In this document: piece by piece, positions 52,052-59,233 of the stretch | Numbering within the stretch: position 1 is the first letter of the stretch | Layout: the number at the start of each line of letters is the position of its first letter | NCBI RefSeq assembly: GCF_016862755.1 | Contig: NZ_BONO01000003.1 | Location: 182,115 to 246,114 of the forward strand | Direction of reading: 5' to 3' | Length of the DNA stretch: 64,000 nucleotides | Source: Cellulomonas pakistanensis | GTDB lineage: Bacteria; Actinomycetota; Actinomycetes; Actinomycetales; Cellulomonadaceae | Translations under genes and position numbers: made by a program | The notes under the pieces: model-generated | What the model saw: the letters and a program-made list of their open reading frames with translations, nothing else | Told to the model about the DNA's origin: nothing | Databases searched by the model: none

Positions 52052-52084
52052 GGCGTCCCGGGGCCGCGCCGACCCCGGGACGCC
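52052..52084 (-). terminator. Terminator after fruA (EIIBC)
   Basis: A perfect 12-bp stem GGCGTCCCGGGG/CCCCGGGACGCC with a 9-nt loop, 8 nt after the fruA stop. Confidence 0.85.
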
Positions 52085-52091
52085 GGTGCCG

Positions 52092-53648
52092 TCAGGCGGT
52101 GGCGGGCTGCGCGGCGGCCGGCGTGCCTGCGGTGGCGGCGGCCGCGTCGGCCTCGCGCTCCGCCTGGACGACGGGGTTCGGCCGCAGGCCCTTGAGCACG
52201 ACCACGACGCCGGCGGTCACCACCGTGCCGACCGCGACCGCCAGCAGGAAGCCCAGCGGGTTGGAGATCAGCGGCAGCACCCAGATGCCGCCGTGCGGCG
52301 CCCGCACCCCGGAGCCGACCGCCATCGCGATCGCGCCGGTGGCGCTGGACCCGACGACCGACGACACGATGACCCGCCACGGGTCGGCCGCGGCGAACGG
52401 GATCGCGCCCTCGGAGATGAAGGACAGGCCGAGCAGCCAGGCGGCCTTGCCGTTCTCCCGCTCGGCGTGCGTGAACAGGGCCCTGCGGACCGTGGTCGCC
52501 AGCGCCATCGCGAGCGGCGCGATCATGCCCGCGGCCATCACGGCCGCCATGATCCGGTACTGCACGGCGTCGCCGGTGAGGCCGCCGGTCGCGAGGCCGG
52601 TGACCGCGAAGGTGTACGCCACCTTGTTGATCGGGCCGCCGAGGTCGAAGCCCATCATCGCGCCGAGCAGGGCGCCCATGAGCACGAGGTTCGAGCCGGA
52701 CAGGCCGTTGAGCCAGCTGGTCAGCCCCTCCATGACGTTCGCGATGGGCCGCCCGATGAGCACGAACATGAGGAAGCCGGTGAGCAGCGAGGACAGCAGC
52801 GGCGTCACCACGACCGGCATCACGCCGCGCACGCCCTTCGGCACCTTCCACCGGCTGATCCACAGCGCGAGGAACCCGCCGACGAACCCGGTGACCAGGC
52901 CGCCGAGGAAGCCCGCGCCGATCACCACGGAGATGGCACCGCCGACGAACCCGGGCACCAGGCCCGGCCGGTCGGCGATGGCGTACGCGATGAACCCGGA
53001 CAGCACCGCGACGAGGAAGCCGAAGGCGGCCGCGCCGGTCTGGTAGAGCAGCACCGCCCAGTCCTGGCCGGAGGTGATGCTGAACGAGGTGATGAGGTCC
53101 TCGACCGGGACCGCGGTCACCGCGACGGGGCCCTCGTTCCCCGGCCAGGCGACCTGGGCGACCATGAACCCGAGCGCGATGAGGATCCCGCCCGCGGCGA
53201 CGAACGGGATCATGTACGACACGCCCGTCATCAGCCACTGCCGGACCCGGGTGCCGACGCCGGCGTTCGCGTCGACCTTCGTGGCGGGCCGCGGCGCGGA
53301 GGGGGCGGCGCCCGCAGCGGCGGCGTCCTCCGCCGGGACCCCGGCCTCGACGGCGGCGACGGCCTGCGCGAGCACGCCCGTCGGGTCGTGCACCGCCTTC
53401 TTCACGCCGACGTCGACCGACGGCTTGCCGGCGAACCGCTCCCTGGCCTGCACCTCGAGGTCCGCGGCGTAGATGACGCCGTCGGCCGCGGCGATGATCG
53501 CGGGGTCGAGCGGCGTCGAGCCCGCGGCCCCCTGCGTCTCGACGTGCACCTCGTGGCCGGCGGCCTTGCCGGCCTGCTCGAGCGCCTCGGCGGCCATGTA
53601 CGTGTGGGCGATCCCCGTGGGGCACGAGGACACGGCGACGAACTTCAT
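52092..53648 (-). CDS. fruA: FruA, PTS fructose EIIBC component
   Basis: Membrane permease that takes up and phosphorylates fructose to fructose 1-P. 518 residues: N-terminal EIIB domain with the phospho-Cys in VAVSSCPTGIAHTYMAA (Cys 9), an Ala/Pro-rich linker (about 105-140), then the EIIC domain of about nine helices starting WLMTGVSYMIPFVAAGGILIALGF and including GFVGGFLALWISRWK and SEGAIPFAAADP. The ATG overlaps the EIIA stop by 4 nt (ATGA). Part of the fruR-fruK-EIIA-EIIBC operon. Confidence 0.96.
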   Translation of the reverse strand: MKFVAVSSCPTGIAHTYMAAEALEQAGKAAGHEVHVETQGAAGSTPLDPAIIAAADGVIYAADLEVQARERFAGKPSVDVGVKKAVHDPTGVLAQAVAAVEAGVPAEDAAAAGAAPSAPRPATKVDANAGVGTRVRQWLMTGVSYMIPFVAAGGILIALGFMVAQVAWPGNEGPVAVTAVPVEDLITSFSITSGQDWAVLLYQTGAAAFGFLVAVLSGFIAYAIADRPGLVPGFVGGAISVVIGAGFLGGLVTGFVGGFLALWISRWKVPKGVRGVMPVVVTPLLSSLLTGFLMFVLIGRPIANVMEGLTSWLNGLSGSNLVLMGALLGAMMGFDLGGPINKVAYTFAVTGLATGGLTGDAVQYRIMAAVMAAGMIAPLAMALATTVRRALFTHAERENGKAAWLLGLSFISEGAIPFAAADPWRVIVSSVVGSSATGAIAMAVGSGVRAPHGGIWVLPLISNPLGFLLAVAVGTVVTAGVVVVLKGLRPNPVVQAEREADAAAATAGTPAAAQPATA

Positions 53649-54100
53649 GACGGCACCACCTCTCGCTGGACGATCTCCGCCACGGTGGCGGCGTCGGGGG
53701 CGTCGAGCAGCGACTGCCGGAAGGACTCGTGGACCAGCCGGCGGGCGAGCGCGGCGAGGATCTGCAGGTGGTCGGCGTCCCCGCCCGCGGGCGCCGCGAT
53801 GAGGAACACCAGGCGGGCCGGGCCGTCCGGCGCACCCCAGTCGACGGGCTCGCGCAGCTTGCCGACGGCGAGGCTCGGCGCGGTGACGTGCTCCGAGCGG
53901 GCGTGCGGCAGGCCGACGCCGCCGGGCATGCCGGTGGCCATCTGCGCCTCGCGTGCCCGCACGTCGGCGTGGAAGCCGTCGGCGTCGGTGACCCGGCCCG
54001 CGGCGGCGAGCAGGTCGATCAGGCGGCGGGTCGCGTCGTCGCGGTCGGCGGCGGCGAGGTCGACGCCGACGAGGTCGGCGGAGGTCAGGGGCAGGCTCAT
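53645..54100 (-). CDS. PTS fructose EIIA component
   Basis: 151 residues of the fructose/mannitol EIIA family: LIDLLAAAGRVTDADGFHADVRAREAQMATGMPGGVGLPHARSEHV, with the phospho-His in GLPHAR (about 69), then LVFLIAAPAGGDADHLQILAALARRL. It accepts phosphate from HPr and hands it to the EIIB Cys of FruA. It is a separate polypeptide here, whereas many bacteria fuse it to EIIBC. ATG 54100 lies two bases before the fruK stop region; its own stop overlaps the fruA ATG. Confidence 0.95.
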   Translation of the reverse strand: MSLPLTSADLVGVDLAAADRDDATRRLIDLLAAAGRVTDADGFHADVRAREAQMATGMPGGVGLPHARSEHVTAPSLAVGKLREPVDWGAPDGPARLVFLIAAPAGGDADHLQILAALARRLVHESFRQSLLDAPDAATVAEIVQREVVPS

Positions 54101-54101
54101 G

Positions 54102-55070
54102 TCACAGCTCCTTCAGCGCGAGCGCGGGGTCGGGGTCGGCCACGACGGCGACCTCGTCGGGACGGGTGTCGGACGGGCGCGGGACCGCGCTGCCCGGCAG
54201 CAGGACGGCGGCGCGGCCCCAGGCGACCGCGCGGCGCAGGCGGTCCGGCGGGTCGCCGGCCGCGGCGAGGTAGCCGGCGAGGGTGGAGTCCCCCGCGCCG
54301 ACCGTGGAGACGGGCACCAGCGGGGGCCCGCCGGCCCACCACGACCCGCCCTCGGCGACCAGCAGCGCACCGTGCGCGCCGAGGCTCACCAGGACCGCGT
54401 CGGTACCCAGCGCCCGGACCGTGCGGGCCGCGGCGAGGACGTCGCCGACCGTGCCCAGCTCGGTCCCGGCCAGCTCGGCCAGCTCCTCGTCGTTCGGCTT
54501 CACCAGTGCCAGCCCGCCGTGCCGGACGGCGGCGGCGAACGGCGCCCCCGAGGTGTCCAGCACGACCGGGACGCCGTGCCGGGCGCCGAGGTCGGCGACC
54601 GCGGTGAGGAAGTCGTCGCCCAGGCCCGCGGGCAGGCTGCCGGCCGCGACGACCGCGGACGCGGCGGGCAGCTCGGACTCGACGGCCGCGAGCAGCGCCG
54701 CCACCTCGTCGGGCGCCAGCGCGGCTCCGGGCGCGTTGATCTTGGTCGTGGCGCCGCTGGACTCGGTGAGCGTGATGTTCGACCGGGTGTCCCCGGCGAC
54801 CGGCACCGGCCGCGCGTCCACGCCCTGGGCCGCGAGCAGCGCGACCACCTGCGCGCCGTCGGGGCCGCCGGACGGCAGGACCGCCCGGGTCGGGACGCCG
54901 TGCGCCGCGAGCGCCCGGGACACGTTGATGCCCTTGCCGCCCGGGTGCAGGTGGGTCGCGGCGGCGCGGTTGACCTCGCCGACCCCGAGCCGCTCCAGGT
55001 GCAGCGCCCGGTCCAGGCTCGGGTTCGGCGTGAGGGTGACGACGCGCGGGGCGTCGGGGGCGGCGGTCAT
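54102..55070 (-). CDS. fruK: FruK, 1-phosphofructokinase
   Basis: Phosphorylates fructose 1-P to fructose 1,6-bisphosphate. 322 residues of the PfkB/ribokinase family: VVTLTPNPSLDRALHL at the start, HPGGKGINVSRALAAHG (substrate site), GSLPAGLGDDF, LVKPNDEELAELAG, and the C-terminal signature STVGAGDSTLAGYL with the catalytic Asp (about 260). The ATG overlaps the fruR stop by 4 nt. Together with EIIA and EIIBC this is the complete fructose catabolic operon. Confidence 0.96.
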   Translation of the reverse strand: MTAAPDAPRVVTLTPNPSLDRALHLERLGVGEVNRAAATHLHPGGKGINVSRALAAHGVPTRAVLPSGGPDGAQVVALLAAQGVDARPVPVAGDTRSNITLTESSGATTKINAPGAALAPDEVAALLAAVESELPAASAVVAAGSLPAGLGDDFLTAVADLGARHGVPVVLDTSGAPFAAAVRHGGLALVKPNDEELAELAGTELGTVGDVLAAARTVRALGTDAVLVSLGAHGALLVAEGGSWWAGGPPLVPVSTVGAGDSTLAGYLAAAGDPPDRLRRAVAWGRAAVLLPGSAVPRPSDTRPDEVAVVADPDPALALKEL

Positions 55071-55828
55071 GCGCGCACCACCCGCGGGCCGGCGGCCTCG
55101 ACCTCGTCGGCGAGCTCGGGCTGCACCCCGGAGTCGGTGACCAGCGTGTCGACCTGCGCGAGGTCGGCGACGTGCGCGAAGTCGGCCCGGCCGAGCTTGG
55201 AGTGGTCGGCGAGGACGACCGTCCGGCGCGCCGCGGTGACCAGTGCCCGCTTGACCGCCGCCTCCGCGAGGTCCGGGGTGGTGAGCCCGTGCTCGACGCT
55301 CAGCCCGTTGGTGCCGAGGAACGCCGTGTCGACGTGGATGTCCGCGAGCTCGCGCAGCGCCCAGGTGCCGACCGCGGCGAGCGTCCGGCCGCGGACCGTG
55401 CCGCCGACCAGGTGCAGCGTGATGCCGGGACGCGTCGCGAGCACGGTGGCGACGGGCAGCGCGTGCGTGACGACGGTCAGCTCGCGGTCGGTCGGCAGCA
55501 GCTCCGCGAGCCGCACCGTCGTCGTGCCGGCGTCGAGGATGATCGCGCCGCCGGCCGGGAGCTCCTCGAGCGCGGCCTTGGCGATCCGGTCCTTCTCCCC
55601 CGACAGCAGGCCCTCCCGCTGCGCCAGGCCGGGCTCGAACCCGAGCTGCTCGACCGGGATCGCCCCACCGTGCACCCGGCGGACCAGGCCGTGCCGCTCC
55701 AGCACGGTGAGGTCGCGGCGCACCGTCTCCGGCGTGACGTCCAGGGCGGTCGCGAGCGAGGCCACGTCCACGCGCCCGTCCCGCCGCGCCGCCGCCAGGA
55801 TCTGCTGCTGGCGCTCCGTTGCGTACAC
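55067..55828 (-). CDS. fruR: FruR, DeoR-family regulator of the fructose operon
   Basis: 253 residues: DeoR winged helix at the N-terminus (ATERQQQILAAARRDGRVDVASLATALDVTPETVRRDLTVLERHGLVRRVHGGA) and the DeoR sensor domain (IILDAGTTTVRLAELL, VVTHALPVATVLA, HLVGGTVRGRTLAAVG, AFLGTNGLS, VVLADHSKLGR), which in relatives binds a sugar phosphate such as fructose 1-P. The GTG at 55828 follows GGAGGCGAC, a good ribosome site. First gene of the fru operon, probably autoregulatory through CAAAC repeats upstream. Confidence 0.93.
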   Translation of the reverse strand: MYATERQQQILAAARRDGRVDVASLATALDVTPETVRRDLTVLERHGLVRRVHGGAIPVEQLGFEPGLAQREGLLSGEKDRIAKAALEELPAGGAIILDAGTTTVRLAELLPTDRELTVVTHALPVATVLATRPGITLHLVGGTVRGRTLAAVGTWALRELADIHVDTAFLGTNGLSVEHGLTTPDLAEAAVKRALVTAARRTVVLADHSKLGRADFAHVADLAQVDTLVTDSGVQPELADEVEAAGPRVVRA

Positions 55829-55931
55829 GTCGCCTCCGTCGGTTCCGGGTCCGGTCACGAGGACGCCCGGGGCACCGAGGGGGCCCGGCGCTGGGCGAGA
55901 TCGCCCGACCAGCATGCCCCACCCGCGCGCC

Positions 55932-55977
55932 GAAACGCAAGCAATCAAACCGAGTCGGACTCAAACAGGAACCAAAC
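55932..55977. promoter_or_regulatory. CAAAC/GTTTG repeat cluster upstream of fruR (DeoR-type operator candidate)
   Basis: An unusually A-rich stretch with CAAAC at 55946-55950, 55962-55966 and 55973-55977 plus GAAAC at 55932-55936; on the minus strand these are GTTTG repeats reading toward fruR. DeoR/SugR/FruR proteins commonly bind such direct repeats. The rest of the 382-base gap (55829-56210) holds the fruR leader, a long dyad (56031-56076) and the guaB3 terminator. Confidence 0.5.
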
Positions 55978-56030
55978 GGGCATCCGCCGACGTCCGGTCG
56001 GCGATCGACCGGGCTCCGCCGGGCTCGACT

Positions 56031-56076
56031 GGAGCGTCCTGCCCGACACGCCGAGGTGCCTCGGGCACGACGCTCC
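56031..56076. repeat. Long dyad between fruR promoter and guaB3
   Basis: 16-bp arms (56031-56046 GGAGCGTCCTGCCCGA and 56061-56076, one mismatch) with a 14-nt loop. It may stop readthrough from guaB3 into fruR. Confidence 0.7.
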
Positions 56077-56147
56077 GCCCGGTTCCAGCCACGCGACCCG
56101 GCGCGGCCCGGCGCGGCCCGGCACGACCCGGGTCGCCCTCCGGGACG

Positions 56148-56195
56148 GCCGAGGGCCGCGCACCTCCCCCGGTCGGGAGGCGCGCGGCCCTCGGC
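56148..56195 (-). terminator. Terminator after guaB3
   Basis: GCCGAGGGCCGCGC..CTCCC / GGGAG..GCGCGGCCCTCGGC arms (about 19 bp, two mismatches) with a 6-nt loop, beginning 16 nt after the guaB3 stop. Confidence 0.85.
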
Positions 56196-56210
56196 GCGCA
56201 GGAGCCGGCG

Positions 56211-57335
56211 TCAGCGCGGCTGGTACGGGGAGACCACGATCTCCACCCGCTGGAACTCCTTGAGGTCCGAGTACCCGGTGGTCGCCATCGCGCGGCGCAG
56301 CGCGCCGATGAGGTTGAGCGAGCCGTCCGCGGTGTGGCCCGGGCCGAACAGCACCTGGTCCAGCGTGCCGGCCTGGCCGACCTGCACCCGCTCGCCGCGC
56401 GGCAGGTGCGGGTGGTGCGCCTCCGGGCCCCAGTGCCAGCCGCCGCCGGGGGCGTCGGTCGCGCGGGCCAGGGCGGCGCCGAGCATGACGGCGTCCGCCC
56501 CGCAGGCGATCGCCTTGACCAGGTCGCCGGACCGACCGACGCCGCCGTCGGCGATGACGTGCACGTACCGGCCGCCCGACTCGTCCAGGTAGTCCCGGCG
56601 CGCGGCCGCGACGTCGGCCACGGCGGTCGCCATCGGCGCGTGGATGCCGAGCGAGACGCGGGTGGTGTGCGCGGCACCGCCGCCGAAGCCGACCAGCACG
56701 CCCGCCGCTCCCGTGCGCATGAGGTGCAGCGCCGCGGTGTAGGTGGACGCGCCGCCGACGATGACCGGCACGTCGAGCTCGTAGATGAACCGCTTGAGGT
56801 TGAGCGGCTCGGCGCGGCCGGACACGTGCTCGGCCGACACGGTGGTGCCGCGGATGACGAACAGGTCGACGCCCGCGTCGACGACGTCCTTCCAGAACTC
56901 CTGGGTGCGCTGCGGCGACAGCGCGCCGGCGACCGTCACGCCCGCGTCGCGGACCTCGCCGACCCGGCGGCGGATCAGCTCGGGCTGGATGGGGGCGGAG
57001 TAGATCTCCTGCATCCGGGCGGTCGCCTCGGCCTCGGGCAGCTCGGCGATCTGCGCGAGCAGCGGCTCCGGGTCCTCGTACCGCGTCCACAGGCCCTCGA
57101 GGTCGAGCACGCCGAGGCCGCCCGCCCGGCCCAGCGCCACGGCGGTGGCGGGGCTCATGACGGAGTCCATCGGCGCGGCCAGGACCGGCAGCTCGAAGTG
57201 GTACGCGTCGATCTGCCAGCCGACCGACACCTCCTCCGGGTCGCGGGTGCGCCGCGAGGGCACCACGGCGACGTCGTCGAAGGAGAATGCCCGCCGTCCC
57301 CGCTTGCCGCGGCCGATCTCGATCTCGTTGCTCAC
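56211..57335 (-). CDS. GuaB3-family IMP dehydrogenase-related protein
   Basis: 374 residues of the IMPDH/GMP-reductase barrel superfamily, without CBS domains. The start (RAFSFDDVAVVPSRRTRDPEEVSVGW), VLAAPMDSVMSPATAVALGRAGGLGVLDLEGLW and the C-terminal SLNLIGALRRAMATTGYSDLKEFQRVE are hallmarks of actinobacterial GuaB3. At the catalytic loop, where IMPDH has GSICTTR, this protein has GFGGGAAHTTR, with no Cys; the same loss is seen in other actinobacterial GuaB3 proteins. So a standard thioimidate mechanism looks impossible and its reaction is unclear. GTG 57335 is preceded by TAGCCT plus six bases (leaderless). Confidence 0.93.
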   Translation of the reverse strand: MSNEIEIGRGKRGRRAFSFDDVAVVPSRRTRDPEEVSVGWQIDAYHFELPVLAAPMDSVMSPATAVALGRAGGLGVLDLEGLWTRYEDPEPLLAQIAELPEAEATARMQEIYSAPIQPELIRRRVGEVRDAGVTVAGALSPQRTQEFWKDVVDAGVDLFVIRGTTVSAEHVSGRAEPLNLKRFIYELDVPVIVGGASTYTAALHLMRTGAAGVLVGFGGGAAHTTRVSLGIHAPMATAVADVAAARRDYLDESGGRYVHVIADGGVGRSGDLVKAIACGADAVMLGAALARATDAPGGGWHWGPEAHHPHLPRGERVQVGQAGTLDQVLFGPGHTADGSLNLIGALRRAMATTGYSDLKEFQRVEIVVSPYQPR

Positions 57336-57360
57336 CGGGACAGGCTACCGGCGCGCACGG

Positions 57361-57405
57361 ACCCGCGCGGGCCCCGCCGCCTGCCGCGACGGGGCCCGCG
57401 TGGGT
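57361..57405 (-). terminator. Terminator after the PfpI-like gene
   Basis: 16-bp arms ACCCGCGCGGGCCCCG and complement (one mismatch) with a 13-nt loop, 26 nt after the stop at 57431 and just before the guaB3 promoter. Confidence 0.75.
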
Positions 57406-57430
57406 GGCGCCGGCGGCCGCCGGGCGGGGC

Positions 57431-57985
57431 TCAGCCCGCGACCGCGTCCACGACCGCCGCGCAGAACGCCGGCAGGTCGTCGGGGTTGCGCGACGTGATC
57501 AGCGTCGCGCCGCCGGTCTGCGCGACGACGACCTCCCGGTCGACCCAGTCGGCGCCCGCGTTGCGCAGGTCGGTGGCGAGGCTCGGGTAGGACGTGAGGG
57601 TCACGCCGTCGACGACGCCGGCCTCGATCAGGGTCCACGGGCCGTGGCAGATCGCCGCGACGGGCTTGCCGGCGCCGACGACCGCCTTCACGAGCGCCTG
57701 GGCGCCCTCCTGGGTACGCAGCGTGTCGGCGTTCACGGTGCCGCCGGGGATGACGAGGCCGTCGAGGTCGTCCGCGGACACCTGGTCCAGCGTGCGGTCG
57801 ACCGGGTACTCGCCGCCCGGGTCGAGGTCGTTGTTGACGGCACGGACGGTGCCGGCCTCGGCGGACACGAGGACGGCGGTGCCGCCCTCGTCGACGACGG
57901 CCTGCCAGGGCTTCGTGAGCTCCGGCTCCTCGATGCCCTTCTCGCTGGTGAGGAACGCGACGGTTCGGCCGGTCAGGCGGGCCAT
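57431..57985 (-). CDS. DJ-1/PfpI-family protein (type 1 glutamine-amidotransferase-like)
   Basis: 184 residues: GRTVAFLTSEKGIEEPELTKPW (conserved Glu at about 16-20), DLDGLVIPGGTVNADTLR, and the nucleophile elbow AAICHGPWTLIEAG with Cys, followed by LTSYPSLATDLRNAGADWVD. This matches the PfpI/YhbO subfamily, which is linked to stress resistance and may act on damaged proteins or glyoxal; peptidase activity is disputed. ATG 57985 has GGAAGGA upstream. It stands alone, divergent from the exonuclease gene. Confidence 0.92.
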   Translation of the reverse strand: MARLTGRTVAFLTSEKGIEEPELTKPWQAVVDEGGTAVLVSAEAGTVRAVNNDLDPGGEYPVDRTLDQVSADDLDGLVIPGGTVNADTLRTQEGAQALVKAVVGAGKPVAAICHGPWTLIEAGVVDGVTLTSYPSLATDLRNAGADWVDREVVVAQTGGATLITSRNPDDLPAFCAAVVDAVAG

Positions 57986-58147
57986 GACGACTCCTTCCGG
58001 GGGGTCCCCCCGCGGTCCGCGGGGGCTGCCTCCACCCTCACCCGGACGGCCGCTCGTCGCATCCGCACCCGGCCACACGCCGGGCGGGGTCCCCGGGAGC
58101 GTCGGTGGCCGGTGCGATGCTGGCCGCGCAGGAAGGAGAGGGACGCG

Positions 58148-59107
58148 ATGACCTGGACCGACGGGCCGCTGCTGGGGTTCGACACCGAGACCACCGGCGT
58201 GGACACCGACCACGACCGCATCGTGACGGCCGCGCTCGTCCGGCGGGACCGCGACGGCACGCACGTGCAGACCTGGCTGGTCGACCCCGGCGTCGAGATC
58301 CCGGAGGGCGCGAGCGCGATCCACGGCATCAGCACCGAGCACGCGCGCGAGCACGGGGTCGAGCCGCGCGGCGCGCTCGACGAGATCGCCGCCGCCATCG
58401 CCGAGGCCGTCCGCGACGGTGTCCCGGTCGTCGCGTACAACGCGTCCTTCGACCTGTGCCTGCTCGAGTCCGAGCTGCGCCGGCACGACCTGCCGACGGT
58501 CGAGGACCGCCTCGGCGGCGAGCTGCGCCCGGTCATCGACCCGCTCGTGCTGGACCGCGCCGAGGACCGGTACCGGTCGGGCAAGCGCAAGCTCGTCGAC
58601 CTGTGCGGCGTCTACCAGGTGGTCGACACCGGCGACCTGCACACCGCGGACGTCGACGTCGTGGCGACCCTCGACGTGCTGGAGCGGATCGTCGGCCGGT
58701 TCCCGCACCTGGGCGACCTGGACCTCGTCTCGCTGCACGACTACCAGGTGACCGCGCACCGGGCGTGGGCCGAGGCGTTCAACGCCTGGCGCGCCGAGCG
58801 CGGCCACACCGGACCGGGCGCGGAGTCGACCTGGCCGAGCCGGGCCGCGTCGCGCGCGGCGGCCGCGACCGGGGCCCCCGGGACCGGCGCGCCCCTGGAG
58901 CCCCTGGCCGCCCCGGCCGCCCCGGGGCCCGCCGCCGAGCCGGCCCCGGCGCCCTCCCCCGGCCTCGCCGCTCGCCTCACCGGCCGGTACGCCACGCAGC
59001 CCGCGCTCCCGGTCCCCGTGACGCCGGAGCCGGTGGCGATCCGGCACGACCCGGCCCGCGACCGCCGGTTCGCCGGCCGGCCGATCCAGGACACGCTGAT
59101 CGCCTGA
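58148..59107 (+). CDS. DnaQ-like 3'-5' exonuclease (DEDDh type)
   Basis: 319 residues. The exonuclease domain covers residues 1-200: GFDTETTGVDTDHDRIV (ExoI, Asp/Glu), IHGISTEHAREHG, VAYNASFDLCLLESEL (ExoII), and HTADVDVVATLDVL (ExoIII, His/Asp). A disordered Ala/Pro tail of about 100 residues follows, ending with a conserved-looking RDRRFAGRPIQDTLI patch. It resembles free-standing epsilon-type exonucleases of actinobacteria used in repair or RNA trimming. AGGAAGGAGAG is a strong ribosome site before the ATG at 58148. Confidence 0.93.
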   Translation: MTWTDGPLLGFDTETTGVDTDHDRIVTAALVRRDRDGTHVQTWLVDPGVEIPEGASAIHGISTEHAREHGVEPRGALDEIAAAIAEAVRDGVPVVAYNASFDLCLLESELRRHDLPTVEDRLGGELRPVIDPLVLDRAEDRYRSGKRKLVDLCGVYQVVDTGDLHTADVDVVATLDVLERIVGRFPHLGDLDLVSLHDYQVTAHRAWAEAFNAWRAERGHTGPGAESTWPSRAASRAAAATGAPGTGAPLEPLAAPAAPGPAAEPAPAPSPGLAARLTGRYATQPALPVPVTPEPVAIRHDPARDRRFAGRPIQDTLIA

Positions 59108-59204
59108 CCTGCGGCGAACGCCGCCGGGCAACACCGGTCATGAGGTCGGGATCTGCCCGAGATCGCGGGCGGTCACACGATCTCCCCATCCGGCCCCGTG
59201 CCGA

Positions 59205-59222
59205 TATCTCATCCATGAGATA
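59205..59222. promoter_or_regulatory. TATCTC-N6-GAGATA operator at the HTH-MurA promoter
   Basis: TATCTCATCCATGAGATA, a perfect 18-bp palindrome. Its right half overlaps TAGCGT (59221-59226), the inferred -10, which is followed by seven bases and the GTG at 59234. Binding here should block transcription, so autorepression is likely. The same half-sites and spacing occur only once more in the window, before sucCD. Confidence 0.8.
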
Positions 59223-59233
59223 GCGTCCTCGTC

